Position numbers and translations under genes: made by a program
Shown: piece by piece, positions 16,227 through 25,053 of the stretch
Layout: each line of letters starts with the position of its first letter
How positions within the stretch are numbered: the stretch's first letter is position 1
Assembly: GCA_023411375.1 (NCBI GenBank)
Contig: JAEYOW010000057.1
Location: forward strand, 58,877 to 122,876
From: Bacillota bacterium
GTDB taxonomy: Bacteria; Bacillota; Clostridia; Christensenellales; Aristaeellaceae
Direction: 5' to 3'
Length of the DNA: 64,000 nucleotides
Notes under the pieces: model-generated
What the model saw: the letters and a program-made list of their open reading frames with translations, nothing else
Told to the model about the DNA's origin: nothing
Databases searched by the model: none

Positions 16227-17621
16227 ATGGCCAGAAGCTTCATGCGCGGCATTGCCGGAGACGGTCGTGCTGAAAATCAGATTACCGGGGGCGTGATTTG
16301 GAAACAGCTTCTGGTTTTCTTTTTTCCCATCCTGCTGGGTACTTTTTTTCAGCAGTTGTACAATACCGCCGACGCCATCATCGTAGGTAAATTTGTGGGT
16401 AAGGAAGCGCTGGCCGCTGTGGGCGGCGCGACCGGCAACCTGATTAACCTGGTGGTGGGCTTTTTTGTGGGCCTATCCTCCGGCGCGACGGTGATTATCT
16501 CTCAGTTTTTTGGCGGGCGGCGGGATCAGGAGGTCAGCCACGCGGTGCATACGGCCGTTGCGCTGGCGCTGGCGGGCGGCTTGCTGCTGACCGTTTTGGG
16601 TATCGCCTTTTCCCCGGCCATTTTAAGGATGATGGGTACGCCGGACGAGGTGATGGGTTACGCTATAACCTATATTCGCATTTACTTTGCCGGGATGATA
16701 CCGTCCTTGATTTATAACATTGGATCGGGCATCCTGCGCGCTGTGGGGGATTCGCGCCGCCCGCTGTTTTTCCTGATTTGTGCGTGCATGGTCAACATAC
16801 TGCTGGATATTTTGCTGGTGGTGGGGCTGGAGATGGGGGTTGCGGGCGCGGCGCTGGCTACGATCCTGTCCCAGACGGTCAGCGCGGTGCTGGTGGTGGT
16901 TACGCTTTGCCGCGCGCCGTTTTCCTACCGGCTGGAAATCAAAAAAATCCGCTTTTACAAAAGCCTTCTGGACCGGATTGTGCAAATCGGCTTTCCGGCC
17001 GGGCTGCAATCGGTGATGTATTCGATTTCAAACGTGATCATTCAGGCGAGTATCAATACCTTTGGGACCGACGTGCTGGCGGCGTGGACGGCTTACGGAA
17101 AGATGGACGGCCTGTTTTGGATGACGGTGAGCGCCTTTGGCGTAGCCATTACCACATTTGTGGGGCAGAACTTTGGCGCGGGGCAGTATGACCGGGTAAA
17201 AAAGAGCGTGCGCGTGTGTCTGGGGATGGCGATGGGGGCGACGGTGCTGCTGAGCGCTTTTCTGCTGCTGCTGGGCAAGCCGCTGTTTGGGATGTTTACA
17301 GACGACCCTGAGGTCATCAGCCAGGGGCTTAGCATGCTGCGCCTGCTGGTGCCCACCTATTTTACCTATGTTTGCATCGAAGTCCTTTCCGGCGCGGTGC
17401 GGGGCGCGGGGGATTCCCTGATTCCCACGCTGATGACGCTTACCGGCGTGTGCCTGCTGCGAATCGTATGGGTGATGGGCGTTGCCCCAGCCTACCACAG
17501 CATGCCTGTTGTGCTCTTAAGCTATCCAATCACATGGAGCGTTACGTCCGTGATGTTTCTGGTGTATTATCATAAAGGCGGCTGGCTGCGCAGGTGCATC
17601 CGCAGGGCCGGGATGGAGTAG
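16227..17621 (+). CDS. MATE-family efflux transporter
   Basis: Multidrug and toxic compound extrusion protein of 464 residues with two homologous six-helix halves. The N-terminal half shows the usual DinF/NorM-like sequence LGTFFQQLYNTADAIIVGKF and the second half QASINTFGTDVLAAWTAYGK. It exports cationic or organic compounds using Na+ or H+. AAAAGGAGA precedes the ATG. It has its own promoter and shares the TTTGATCAAA palindrome with the tct promoter, which suggests that it belongs to the same regulon and may remove a by-product or the substrate itself. Confidence 0.92.
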   Translation: MARSFMRGIAGDGRAENQITGGVIWKQLLVFFFPILLGTFFQQLYNTADAIIVGKFVGKEALAAVGGATGNLINLVVGFFVGLSSGATVIISQFFGGRRDQEVSHAVHTAVALALAGGLLLTVLGIAFSPAILRMMGTPDEVMGYAITYIRIYFAGMIPSLIYNIGSGILRAVGDSRRPLFFLICACMVNILLDILLVVGLEMGVAGAALATILSQTVSAVLVVVTLCRAPFSYRLEIKKIRFYKSLLDRIVQIGFPAGLQSVMYSISNVIIQASINTFGTDVLAAWTAYGKMDGLFWMTVSAFGVAITTFVGQNFGAGQYDRVKKSVRVCLGMAMGATVLLSAFLLLLGKPLFGMFTDDPEVISQGLSMLRLLVPTYFTYVCIEVLSGAVRGAGDSLIPTLMTLTGVCLLRIVWVMGVAPAYHSMPVVLLSYPITWSVTSVMFLVYYHKGGWLRRCIRRAGME

Positions 17622-17735
17622 AGTTTTTATGAAAGATTCATTTTGAAAAAGGCATTATTCCCGAATAACTTCAGGCTGCCTGTAACCGTGCGGTAGATAG
17701 GCGCCTGCCTCGAAAATATGCCGCCGCGTGGTGTG

Positions 17736-18190
17736 TATCAAACTGAACTTTGGCCGCGTCAAGGAATTACCATCCCGCTGGACGCCTATTGCTGGACGGT
17801 TGGCGCGAGGAACCCACAGGCAATGGAGCGCTGGGCGCTTATGATAACCTGAATCCCTACTTAAATACAGTGGGCAGCAAGCTCAAACAGCAAGATGAAA
17901 GCAATGTCGATTGGTATGATTGCTGCTATGAAATGCAGCAATGGGCGGCAAACATGCCCAAGGAGGATAACGGAGATTGGACAGAAAGCTCCGGATACAT
18001 TCAAAACGGTGTGAACAATCAGGCCATTCGCTATTGCATTTATCAAACCGGCTTTGAAAGCAATTTACCCATCATGGAGCGCACGGAGGACCATCGCTTT
18101 CGTCCCGTTGAGGCTATTACCATCGCGGAAGTCATTCGCGCGGCGCTTCGTTATTATGAGGCGGCCGACCAGCTGCTCTTCGCACCGTAA
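17736..18190 (+). pseudogene. Decayed gene with SLH-like C-terminus
   Basis: No intact gene is found between the MATE gene and the aldolase gene, but protein-like sequence remains. One frame near 17750-17850 reads like WPRQGITIPLDAYCWTVGA and then meets a stop; another frame from about 17850 to 18190 continues with NLNPYLNTVGSKLK and ends in RFRPVEAITIAEVIRAALR, which resembles an S-layer-homology repeat (FxP...ITRAE). The nominal start at 17750 lacks an RBS. I read this as a frameshifted 3' fragment of a secreted or surface protein gene. The parent family is not identified. Confidence 0.5.
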
Positions 18191-18236
18191 TCCAGCCGGG
18201 CTTTCAGAAATGTTTTATCAAGTGTGGAAGGGGTAA

Positions 18237-18278
18237 AAAACACCTGCCGGCATGGTATCACGTGCTGGCAGGTGTTTT
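18237..18278. terminator. Bidirectional terminator
   Basis: AAAACACCTGCCGGCA (18237-18252) pairs with TGCTGGCAGGTGTTTT (18263-18278) with one mismatch. There are A and T runs on both sides, so it can end both the remnant gene on the + strand and the aldolase transcript on the - strand. Confidence 0.8.
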
Positions 18279-18397
18279 GGCAGCGGCCTTGGAACGATAG
18301 CCTGTGCTGTATCGGATATGGGTTTTTTAGAATACGCTTTAGATAACCGCATTTTTCCGGCGGCCTTTTGGCGGCTTTTGTTTAAAACAGTACCTTC

Positions 18398-19300
18398 TTA
18401 CGCTTCCTTGTAGCGGGCAACGATGGCGTCAATTTTAGCGGCCTGATCGGCTGTCAGGGGCTCGACAGGTAAGGAGGCAACGTCCTCGCCAAACCCCATG
18501 GTGCTGCCAATGTGCTTCATGGCGGACATCCAATGCTTGCCTTGGTTCAGGCATTTGCGCAGATCCCAAACTTCCTTTTGCAGACGGTAGGCTTCCTTGG
18601 TATCGCCCCGCTGGCAGGCATCATACATTTCTACGAACATTTTGGGGAAGAAGTTTGCCAAACCGGGCACGCACCCCTGAGCGCCGAAGGTCATGGCTGC
18701 GGAGCACAGCTCCTCTGCACCGTTGAACACGGCAATATCCTTATCTTCCAGCAGAAATAGCACACGCTGAAAGCTTTCCCAATCGGCGCAGCTATCTTTG
18801 TAGGCAATAACATTGTCGACGTCTGCGAGCGTGCGGATCGTTTCGGGTTTGATGGGGGCATGGGTCATGCCGGGAATGTTGTATACGACGATTTTCAGAT
18901 TTGTGCTTTTCGCAATAGCCTCATAATGGCGAACGATTTCATCCTGACAGCTGTTTTGCAGATAGAAGGAGGTGGTGGCAACAACGATTTTAGCGCCCAC
19001 CTGCTCTACAGCCTTAATATTCTCAATCACGCGGGTGGTGGAGGCGTCGATCACACCGCAGAAAACCGCAACCCGGTCGCCGACAAATTCAACGGTTTTC
19101 CGAACGGTATTGAGCCAGTCATCCTTGGAGGTCATCATGGCTTCACCCGAGCTACCCATGGTAAACACGCCGCTAATGCCGCCTTTTATGTCATAATTGA
19201 TGAGTTCTTTCAAACCGTCCTCATCCAATGTGCGGTCAGCACGCAGGGGCGTGATAATCGGCGGAATAATACCGGTGTATGTTTCCTTGTTGGCAAACAA
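18398..19300 (-). CDS. Dihydrodipicolinate synthase/N-acetylneuraminate lyase family aldolase
   Basis: Class I aldolase of 300 residues with a DapA-like TIM barrel. The Schiff-base lysine is K168 (VIAYKDSC), and the catalytic tyrosine Y140 lies in VVYNIPGMT. The pyruvate-binding loop GSSGEAM is at 49-55. Members cleave or form 2-keto acids such as 2-keto-3-deoxy sugar acids. It starts with TTG; AAAGGAGA lies 9 bases before it and no better start exists. The sugar ABC transporter upstream on the same strand, and the absence of lysine genes, point to sugar-acid breakdown rather than lysine synthesis. Confidence 0.88.
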   Translation of the reverse strand: MFANKETYTGIIPPIITPLRADRTLDEDGLKELINYDIKGGISGVFTMGSSGEAMMTSKDDWLNTVRKTVEFVGDRVAVFCGVIDASTTRVIENIKAVEQVGAKIVVATTSFYLQNSCQDEIVRHYEAIAKSTNLKIVVYNIPGMTHAPIKPETIRTLADVDNVIAYKDSCADWESFQRVLFLLEDKDIAVFNGAEELCSAAMTFGAQGCVPGLANFFPKMFVEMYDACQRGDTKEAYRLQKEVWDLRKCLNQGKHWMSAMKHIGSTMGFGEDVASLPVEPLTADQAAKIDAIVARYKEA

Positions 19301-19544
19301 TGAGATCGTCTCCTTTTATTTTAGATATAGAAATTGGGGGTTTCCCCAGAGTGCCGCGCGTTTTGCCCTGAGCCCAAAGCGATCCGCTGATTTTTATAAG
19401 CGCCGTGTGGGCGCGCATGGCAGGCATTGGGTAAGCATGGGTTCCAAAGCCTCAACGGAATTCTATGCCGGAATGCGTATCGGATTGAGATGGACGAAAG
19501 CTCCTTAACCGATTTAACCGGTGGGAGAAGGATCAAAAATAAAC

Positions 19545-20390
19545 TTATCCCTTTACAGCGCCTGCGGTGAGGCCCTCGATCAGGTAACGCTGTACACAGC
19601 CAAACAGAATGACAACGGGAATGGTCACGATGACGCCGCAAGCCATGATGCCGCCCCAGTTAATTACACCAATGCTTCCCATCAACTGTCCGATGGCCAG
19701 CTGTACGGTCATGGCGGACTTGGAATTGGTCAGGAACAATGCGTACTGATAATCATTCCAGCCCAGAATAAAGGCATAGATGAGGATGCTGACCAGGCCG
19801 CCCTTGGCCAAAGGAAGCACCACTTGCCAGAAAGTACGGAAGCGGGAGCAACCGTCAATCTGTGCGGCTTCCTCCAGCTCGTAGGGAATCCCTTTGAAAA
19901 AGCCGCTCATTAGCCAAACGCTGATCGGAACGGTGGAGGTAAGGTAGATGAGAATGAGGCCGGTAAGGGTGTTTAGAATACCGAGCGCCGCCGCCATGCG
20001 ATACCAGGCCACCATGATGACCGGACCTTGGAACATTTGCGCCAGCATTAAAAAAATCACGACCACTTTCATACCGGGGAAAGATTTACGGCCAATGGCA
20101 TAGCCGCCTGTAGCGGCAAAGCCGATGGTCAGCACTGCCGTCAGGCCAGAAACCAGCAGGGAGTTTTTCAGATAAGGCAGCAGATCGGGACCGGGACTGG
20201 GTGAAAAGGCATAGAAATAGTTCTTTATGGTGGGATTCACGGGAAAAAACGTGGGGATTACGGAGAAAATTTCCGTATCGGTTTTAAAGGAGCACAGGAT
20301 CAGCCATAGGAAGGGAAACAGTACGAAAAACATCAGTATGAACAGACCGGCGGAAAACAACAAATTCGAAACGAGCTTTTTTCTCTTCAT
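19545..20390 (-). CDS. Carbohydrate ABC transporter permease (MalG type)
   Basis: Inner-membrane permease of 281 residues with six predicted helices. The ATPase-contact loop EEAAQIDGCSRFRTFWQVVLP (EAA motif) lies near residue 190, and the C-terminus GLTAGAVKG is typical of the MalG/LacG branch. It starts three bases after the stop of the other permease gene, so the two are translationally coupled and should form the heterodimeric channel. A 244-bp gap with no recognisable gene separates it from the aldolase gene. Confidence 0.92.
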   Translation of the reverse strand: MKRKKLVSNLLFSAGLFILMFFVLFPFLWLILCSFKTDTEIFSVIPTFFPVNPTIKNYFYAFSPSPGPDLLPYLKNSLLVSGLTAVLTIGFAATGGYAIGRKSFPGMKVVVIFLMLAQMFQGPVIMVAWYRMAAALGILNTLTGLILIYLTSTVPISVWLMSGFFKGIPYELEEAAQIDGCSRFRTFWQVVLPLAKGGLVSILIYAFILGWNDYQYALFLTNSKSAMTVQLAIGQLMGSIGVINWGGIMACGVIVTIPVVILFGCVQRYLIEGLTAGAVKG

Positions 20391-20393
20391 TTG

Positions 20394-21290
20394 TCAGCCC
20401 ACCTTTTCCGAATTCTTGTTGTATACATGCAGGTACATAACGACGAACACCATCATCAGGAGCATCGAAATTACAGACACCGCGGAACCCACGCCCATCT
20501 GGAAATCCTTAAAGGATTTGGAATAAATGTATGTGGGCAGAATGCTGGTGGTATAGCCGGGCCCGCCGGCAGTAAGAACCCAGATAACTTCGAATTTTGT
20601 CCAGGATTGAACGATGCTTGTCAGCGCCGTAACCAGAATGACAGGCGAAAGCATGGGCATGGTGATGTTGAGAAACTGCTTCCATTTATTGCAACCATCC
20701 ACGTAAGCCGCTTCGTACAGATCGGCGGGAATGCTCTGCAGGCCGGCCAGAAACATCAGCGTCGCATAGGGAAGCCCCTTCCACAGGGAGGTCAGCAGGA
20801 GCGAAAACCAGACGACGGATTTGTCGCCTAGCCAGACATAGTTGGTATTCAAAACATAGTTTAGCAGACCGTAGTCGCCATCATAAATCCAGCGCCAGAT
20901 CAAGCCCATGATGATGACGGGGGTGACCCACGGCACCATCATCAGACCGCGAACCAGCGGGCGACCCGGGAATTTACGATTCAAAAGCAGAGAGGCGGGA
21001 ATGGCTACTACATATTGCAAAATGGTAGAGCCGAAAACCCACAGCAGACTGTTGCCCAGAATAGGCCAAAAGTTGGAGTCGTTGGTGAGAAGCTTCACAT
21101 AGTTCTTCAGACCAACCCATTTGCCACTGCCGATCTTGACCATGTTCAAGTCGGTGAAGCTGGTATAAATGGAATTAAAGATGGGATAAATCTGGAAAAT
21201 TAAGAGAAAAATTAACGTGGGGGCCAAAAACGCATAAATATATCCGCTTTTGCCGAGCTTGACCCACAGGCTTCTAAAACGCGATTGCAT
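20394..21290 (-). CDS. Carbohydrate ABC transporter permease (MalF/UgpA type)
   Basis: Inner-membrane permease of 298 residues with six predicted helices. The EAA loop reads YEAAYVDGCNKWKQFLNITMP. GGAGGAGG precedes the ATG at 21290. It lies between the binding-protein gene and the second permease gene on the same strand. A hairpin in the 115-bp gap upstream probably reduces its expression relative to the binding protein. No ATP-binding subunit is encoded here, so a shared MsmK-type ATPase elsewhere in the genome must power the system. Confidence 0.92.
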   Translation of the reverse strand: MQSRFRSLWVKLGKSGYIYAFLAPTLIFLLIFQIYPIFNSIYTSFTDLNMVKIGSGKWVGLKNYVKLLTNDSNFWPILGNSLLWVFGSTILQYVVAIPASLLLNRKFPGRPLVRGLMMVPWVTPVIIMGLIWRWIYDGDYGLLNYVLNTNYVWLGDKSVVWFSLLLTSLWKGLPYATLMFLAGLQSIPADLYEAAYVDGCNKWKQFLNITMPMLSPVILVTALTSIVQSWTKFEVIWVLTAGGPGYTTSILPTYIYSKSFKDFQMGVGSAVSVISMLLMMVFVVMYLHVYNKNSEKVG

Positions 21291-21339
21291 GGCGCCTCCT
21301 CCTCGGCAGGTTCATTTGTTGTGGTTGTGGTAGAAAAGA

Positions 21340-21389
21340 AAGGGGCTGCCGCTCCTGCGTTTTTTCTATCGCTGGCGCGACAGCCCCTT
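21340..21389 (-). terminator. Hairpin between the binding-protein and permease genes
   Basis: AAGGGGCTG (21340-21348) and CAGCCCCTT (21381-21389) pair perfectly around a 32-nt loop. It lies just after the binding-protein stop, where such hairpins stabilise the upstream message or act as leaky terminators. Confidence 0.6.
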
Positions 21390-21405
21390 AAGGATCCACC
21401 TTTCT

Positions 21406-22734
21406 TTATTCGAGAGATTCCTTGACTTCGTCGATACCCTTTTTAATTTCATCATAGGCTGTGGCAGCGTTGATTTCGCCGTTGGTGAGCTTTACGATGG
21501 CGCCTTGCACAACCTTTTCCATAGCGGCCTGGCCCAGAATCTTGGGCATGGGCTTGCCGTACTGGTCGGCGGCGGCCTGGAATTGCTTCATCAGAGCAAT
21601 GTGCTTTTCACCCACGTTCTCGCCATATTGCTCGTAAGCGATGTTGGCATACTTAACAAGGGTTTCGTCGGTGAGATAGTTCACCGCAGAAACGTTCATG
21701 CTGCCAGCAAGTTTGCCCAGAATGGGTTCACTCAAAGCCGTCTCGATAAACGCCCAGGCAGCCTCCTTCTGGGAGGAACCGGCAATCATGGCGTAGCCGT
21801 TGGTGCCTACCATCATGGCGGGCTGCTCAGCGGAGGGGCCGGCAGGCATGGGCCAGATAGTGGTACGGTCGAGACAGGTGATGCCATGGGATACAACGTT
21901 GCCGGTGAAGTAAGCGCCGGTGTGCATCATGGCGACAGTATTGGACTCCCAAGCCTTGAACAGTTCGGGGTAGAGCCAGGTGGATTGGGACTTGGGCATA
22001 TAAGCGGATAGCTTTTCGATGAACTCAAGCGTTTCAATATACCTGCCCTTGGTTTCGTCGCTGGTGTCGTCGGGAGTGAAGCCGTTGGACAGGGAAATCA
22101 TCATGAAATCACGGAAGGTAAAGCGGCCCTCGCCACCGTTGGCCATGGCAAAACCATAGGTGCTATCGGTGGTTACGGCTGCGGCGGCAGCCAGCACAGC
22201 GTCCCAGCTCTTCAGAGTGGTGTAGTCGATGTTTGCGTTGCTCAGCATTTCGGTATTGACGATATGGGAGTAGGGGATCATACACATGGGAGCAGCGTAT
22301 AGGGTGCCGTCAACGCTATTATTCTCCAATGCAACGGAGGAGAAGTTGTCCATCGCCAGGCTTGAGGACTTTTCAATCCATGGCTGGATGGGTTCCAGAG
22401 CGCCCATGGAGACGGGATTGACAACGTCCTGAATTTGCATGACATCAGGATAATCGCCGCTGGCGATCATCGCGGCAAGCTTGCTTTCGATGTCGGCCCA
22501 CACGAGGAATAGGTACTCGACTTCAACGTTGGGGTACTTTTTCTTCATTTCTACAGCGATATCATTGGCGATTTCCTTTTCCAGGTCAGAGGTGCCGGGG
22601 TAGAGGACGCGCAGATGAGCGGTCAAATCGGCATCCACAACCTCAGAGCCTTCGGCGGTGGCTGCTGTAAACAGACAAACCATGGAAGTCAACATCAGGG
22701 AGAGACAGAGCACGAGTGCCAGAACCTTTTTCAT
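21406..22734 (-). CDS. Extracellular sugar-binding protein of an ABC transporter
   Basis: Family 1 (MalE-like) solute-binding protein of 442 residues. The N-terminus is an export signal: MKK, a hydrophobic stretch to about residue 27, then TAATAEGSE. A cysteine at 20 sits inside the hydrophobic core but does not form a clear lipobox, so anchoring is uncertain. The body has the family pattern EKEIANDIAVEMKKKYPNVEVEY and repeated ALEPIQPWIEKS-type loops. AAGGAGG precedes the ATG. It is the first gene of the importer operon, downstream of the repressor gene on the same strand. The sugar is unknown. Confidence 0.92.
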   Translation of the reverse strand: MKKVLALVLCLSLMLTSMVCLFTAATAEGSEVVDADLTAHLRVLYPGTSDLEKEIANDIAVEMKKKYPNVEVEYLFLVWADIESKLAAMIASGDYPDVMQIQDVVNPVSMGALEPIQPWIEKSSSLAMDNFSSVALENNSVDGTLYAAPMCMIPYSHIVNTEMLSNANIDYTTLKSWDAVLAAAAAVTTDSTYGFAMANGGEGRFTFRDFMMISLSNGFTPDDTSDETKGRYIETLEFIEKLSAYMPKSQSTWLYPELFKAWESNTVAMMHTGAYFTGNVVSHGITCLDRTTIWPMPAGPSAEQPAMMVGTNGYAMIAGSSQKEAAWAFIETALSEPILGKLAGSMNVSAVNYLTDETLVKYANIAYEQYGENVGEKHIALMKQFQAAADQYGKPMPKILGQAAMEKVVQGAIVKLTNGEINAATAYDEIKKGIDEVKESLE

Positions 22735-22769
22735 TTGAAATCCTCCTTCAAAGTTGTAGTGGTGTATCG

Positions 22770-22790
22770 TTTACCCGTAAGACGGGCAAA
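22770..22790. promoter_or_regulatory. Inverted repeat containing ACGGGCA, candidate repressor site
   Basis: TTTACCCGT (22770-22778), AAG, ACGGGCAAA (22782-22790) form an inverted repeat with one mismatch in the 64-bp gap between the repressor gene and the binding-protein gene. It shares ACGGGCA with repeats upstream of the repressor. Confidence 0.45.
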
Positions 22791-22798
22791 GAACGTTG

Positions 22799-23881
22799 TC
22801 AGCGTCTGATGCCGCGGCAGCTTTCGCGTACGTTGATTTCCGGACGAAAGATCGTCTCATTGGGAATGGCGGCTTTGGGATCCCGGATTCTTTTAAGAAG
22901 GAGCTCGGCGGCAGTACAGCCGATTTCATACTTCTTAAAGGATACGCTGGTCAGCGCTTCGGAGGGAACATTGCATAGCATAGTATTGTCATAGCCGATG
23001 ACGCCGATGTCATCCGATACCCGAAGCCCGGCTTCGTGGATGGCATTGATGGCGCCGCAGGCAATCTGATCGTTGAAAGCAAATACTCCATTAACATGCT
23101 TGCCGCTTTCCAGTAACTGCTTCATCATGCGGTATCCCAGCTCCACACGGCTATAATCGGGACAATTGAGCACCAGTCCTTCGTCCAGCTCCAGCCCATG
23201 TTCCCACAGCGCCGCCATGTAGCCATGATGCCGGGCCAAAGTGGTCTGATAATGCAGCACCGAGAGAAAGGCGATATGATCGTAGCCTCGCTCCAGCAAA
23301 TGCTTGGTGGCAAGATAGCCGCCGTAAAAGTTGTTGGAGTAGACCAGCGGAGCCTTTACGCCGTTAATGCCGCGATTGCAAAATACCATTGGCACATTGA
23401 GCTCAACAAAATCGCGAAGATGCTCGTCTGTAATGGTTTCACCGTTCATAATTGCCGGTATAATCAGCAAGCCGTCAACATGAGAATTTAACAACCTGCG
23501 TAGACTGGAGCGCTGTTTGACAAAATCGTTATCCGTGTTACACACAACCACGTTGATGTTGTGACGCTGCATCACATCCTGAATGCCGCGTAAAATTCCC
23601 GGGTAGGTATCATGCACAATGTTGGGAATCAGCACGCCGATATTCATCACATCGTGACGAATCGGCGTATCATCGGCGGTTAAATCCGCCACGTAGGTAC
23701 CGCTGCCCGCAACGGAATAGAGATAGCCCTCGGAAACCAGATCGGCAATGGCCCTGTCAATGGTGGTTCGGGAAATCATGTACTCTTCGCACAGAACTGA
23801 TCGGGACGGAAGCCTGGTATTTGGCTCCTGCTGCACGATCCTGTCCAATACAGCTTGCTTTACCTCGACATATCGAAGCAT
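22799..23881 (-). CDS. GntR-LacI hybrid transcriptional repressor (AraR type)
   Basis: Sugar-responsive regulator of 360 residues. Residues about 1-67 are a GntR winged helix (LPSRSVLCEEYMISRTTIDR, then a wing ending GSGTYVADL); residues about 80-355 are a LacI/periplasmic-binding-protein effector domain with IGVLIPNIVHDTYPGILRG and FNDQIACGAINAIHEAG. This combination is known from AraR-like arabinose repressors. GAGGAGG precedes the ATG. It stands between the divergent importer and catabolic operons, so it most likely represses both until its sugar is present. The sugar itself is not identified. Confidence 0.9.
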   Translation of the reverse strand: MLRYVEVKQAVLDRIVQQEPNTRLPSRSVLCEEYMISRTTIDRAIADLVSEGYLYSVAGSGTYVADLTADDTPIRHDVMNIGVLIPNIVHDTYPGILRGIQDVMQRHNINVVVCNTDNDFVKQRSSLRRLLNSHVDGLLIIPAIMNGETITDEHLRDFVELNVPMVFCNRGINGVKAPLVYSNNFYGGYLATKHLLERGYDHIAFLSVLHYQTTLARHHGYMAALWEHGLELDEGLVLNCPDYSRVELGYRMMKQLLESGKHVNGVFAFNDQIACGAINAIHEAGLRVSDDIGVIGYDNTMLCNVPSEALTSVSFKKYEIGCTAAELLLKRIRDPKAAIPNETIFRPEINVRESCRGIRR

Positions 23882-23973
23882 TGGTATGCTCCTCCTCGTG
23901 TCCGGGGGAGTTCCCTCGTGATGGCTTGATGATACCTAAAATCCGAGCAGATTGTCAATTGATCTGGACGATA

Positions 23974-24002
23974 ACGGGCAGCAAAACGAAAAAGACGGGC
24001 AG
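23974..24002. promoter_or_regulatory. Two direct repeats ACGGGCAG, 21 bp apart
   Basis: ACGGGCAG occurs at 23974-23981 and 23995-24002, exactly two helical turns apart, and the complementary CTGCCCGT occurs at 24120-24127. Together with the inverted repeat at 22770-22790 they look like operators of the GntR-LacI repressor. Confidence 0.5.
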
Positions 24003-24163
24003 ATTGAGAAGGAAATTTTGTAAATAATGGTTGCTAAAGAGAAATTTTTAACATATATCCTGCTAATGAAAACCACTTTTATGAAAACCGAATCTTAGGC
24101 GCATGGCATTTCTGAAAAGCTGCCCGTTTTTTGGCTGCACTTGCCTGATGTTTCCCGTACTTA

Positions 24164-24191
24164 TTGACTTTGATAGGCACTTTTTTATAAT
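24164..24191 (+). promoter_or_regulatory. Promoter of the SDR-Gfo-isomerase operon
   Basis: TTGACT (24164-24169) and TATAAT (24186-24191) are separated by 16 bp. The CTGCCCGT word is 37 bp upstream of the -35. Confidence 0.7.
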
Positions 24192-24246
24192 GGAGGTAAC
24201 GTATGGGACCTGTCCCCAAAAAAGAATGCTTGAAAGGTGATAGAAT

Positions 24247-25053
24247 ATGGATCAAGTGCACGGTTTACTCAATATGCAAGGCAAAGTCGCAATTGTTACC
24301 GGCGGTCATGCCTGGCTGGGCAACGATATGGCATGCGCGCTGGCAGAGTATGGCTGCGATATTATCATTACTTCTCGAGAGCTGGCCCGCGCCGAGGCCG
24401 CCGCCGCCGGTATCGCTGCGAAATACGGTGTGCGTACGCTTGGACTGACGCTTGAGCAGAAGGAATATGAATCCTGTAGTAAAATGGCGCGGGATGCCTT
24501 TGCATGGCAGGGACATATTGACGTGCTGATCAATAATGCGGGCGGAGGCTCTGGTATGGGCGAGTGTGATTTTCTCAAGCGCGACCCTGCCAATATCAAG
24601 AATATGATTGATGTAAACCTGACCGGCGCAATGTTTTGCTGCCGCGCAGTCGGCGGATATATGGCGGGCGCAGGCAGGGGCGTGATTATCAATATGGCGA
24701 GCATTGCCGCGCTGGTAGGCCGCAACCGTGCCATGTATCATGAGAGCAACAAGATGGAACAACCGGTAGAATATGCCGCGGCCAAGGGTGGCGTTGTGGG
24801 CTTTACGCAGGATTTGGCGGCCTATATGGCCCCCTATGGCGTTCGGGTGAATTGTATCTCTCCCGGCGGCTTTGATAAGGGCGACCTGCCAAAGGCATTC
24901 ACGGACGCATACGGAAAGCTGACTCCCATGGGCCGAATGGGCAAGATGGGCGAGGAAATCAAGGGCGCGGCGCTGTATTTGGCAAGCGACGCTTCCCGCT
25001 ATGTAACGGGACATAATCTGGCTGTTGACGGAGGTTTCCACGTATGCAAGTAA
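24247..25053 (+). CDS. Short-chain dehydrogenase/reductase of the sugar locus
   Basis: SDR of 268 residues, NAD(P)-dependent. The cofactor loop is TGGHAWLGNDMA (about residues 19-30), NNAGGGSGMG lies at about 97-106, and the catalytic pair is in EYAAAKGGV (Tyr-x3-Lys). The C-terminus ends HNLAVDGGFHVCK. GAAAGGTG precedes the ATG at 24247. An ATG at 24203 with a GGAGG site opens a different frame and is not conserved-looking. It overlaps the next gene by 10 bp. It likely oxidises or reduces a sugar or sugar acid; gluconate-5-dehydrogenase-like enzymes are the nearest familiar type. Confidence 0.88.
   Translation: MDQVHGLLNMQGKVAIVTGGHAWLGNDMACALAEYGCDIIITSRELARAEAAAAGIAAKYGVRTLGLTLEQKEYESCSKMARDAFAWQGHIDVLINNAGGGSGMGECDFLKRDPANIKNMIDVNLTGAMFCCRAVGGYMAGAGRGVIINMASIAALVGRNRAMYHESNKMEQPVEYAAAKGGVVGFTQDLAAYMAPYGVRVNCISPGGFDKGDLPKAFTDAYGKLTPMGRMGKMGEEIKGAALYLASDASRYVTGHNLAVDGGFHVCK

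Larger units (their letters stand above)
23882..24246 (+). other. 365-bp divergent control region of the sugar locus
   Basis: No real gene is supported here. It holds two ACGGGCAG repeats, one CTGCCCGT, a promoter for the SDR gene and a short GGGAC/GTCCC hairpin next to an RBS-like GGAGG. The repressor gene promoter must lie on the - strand but no clear -35/-10 pair was found. Confidence 0.7.

Noticed and set aside
16227..17621. MATE gene as the last gene of the tct operon
   Set aside because: A perfect 15-bp terminator and a separate promoter lie between tctA and the MATE gene.
18398..19300. Aldolase as dapA of lysine synthesis
   Set aside because: The catalytic residues fit the whole superfamily, but the neighbours are a sugar importer and sugar enzymes, and no other lysine gene is near.
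24203..24448. 81-codon frame starting just before the SDR gene
   Set aside because: It has a GGAGG site but overlaps the SDR coding region in another frame and has no protein-like features; kept only as a possible leader in the findings.
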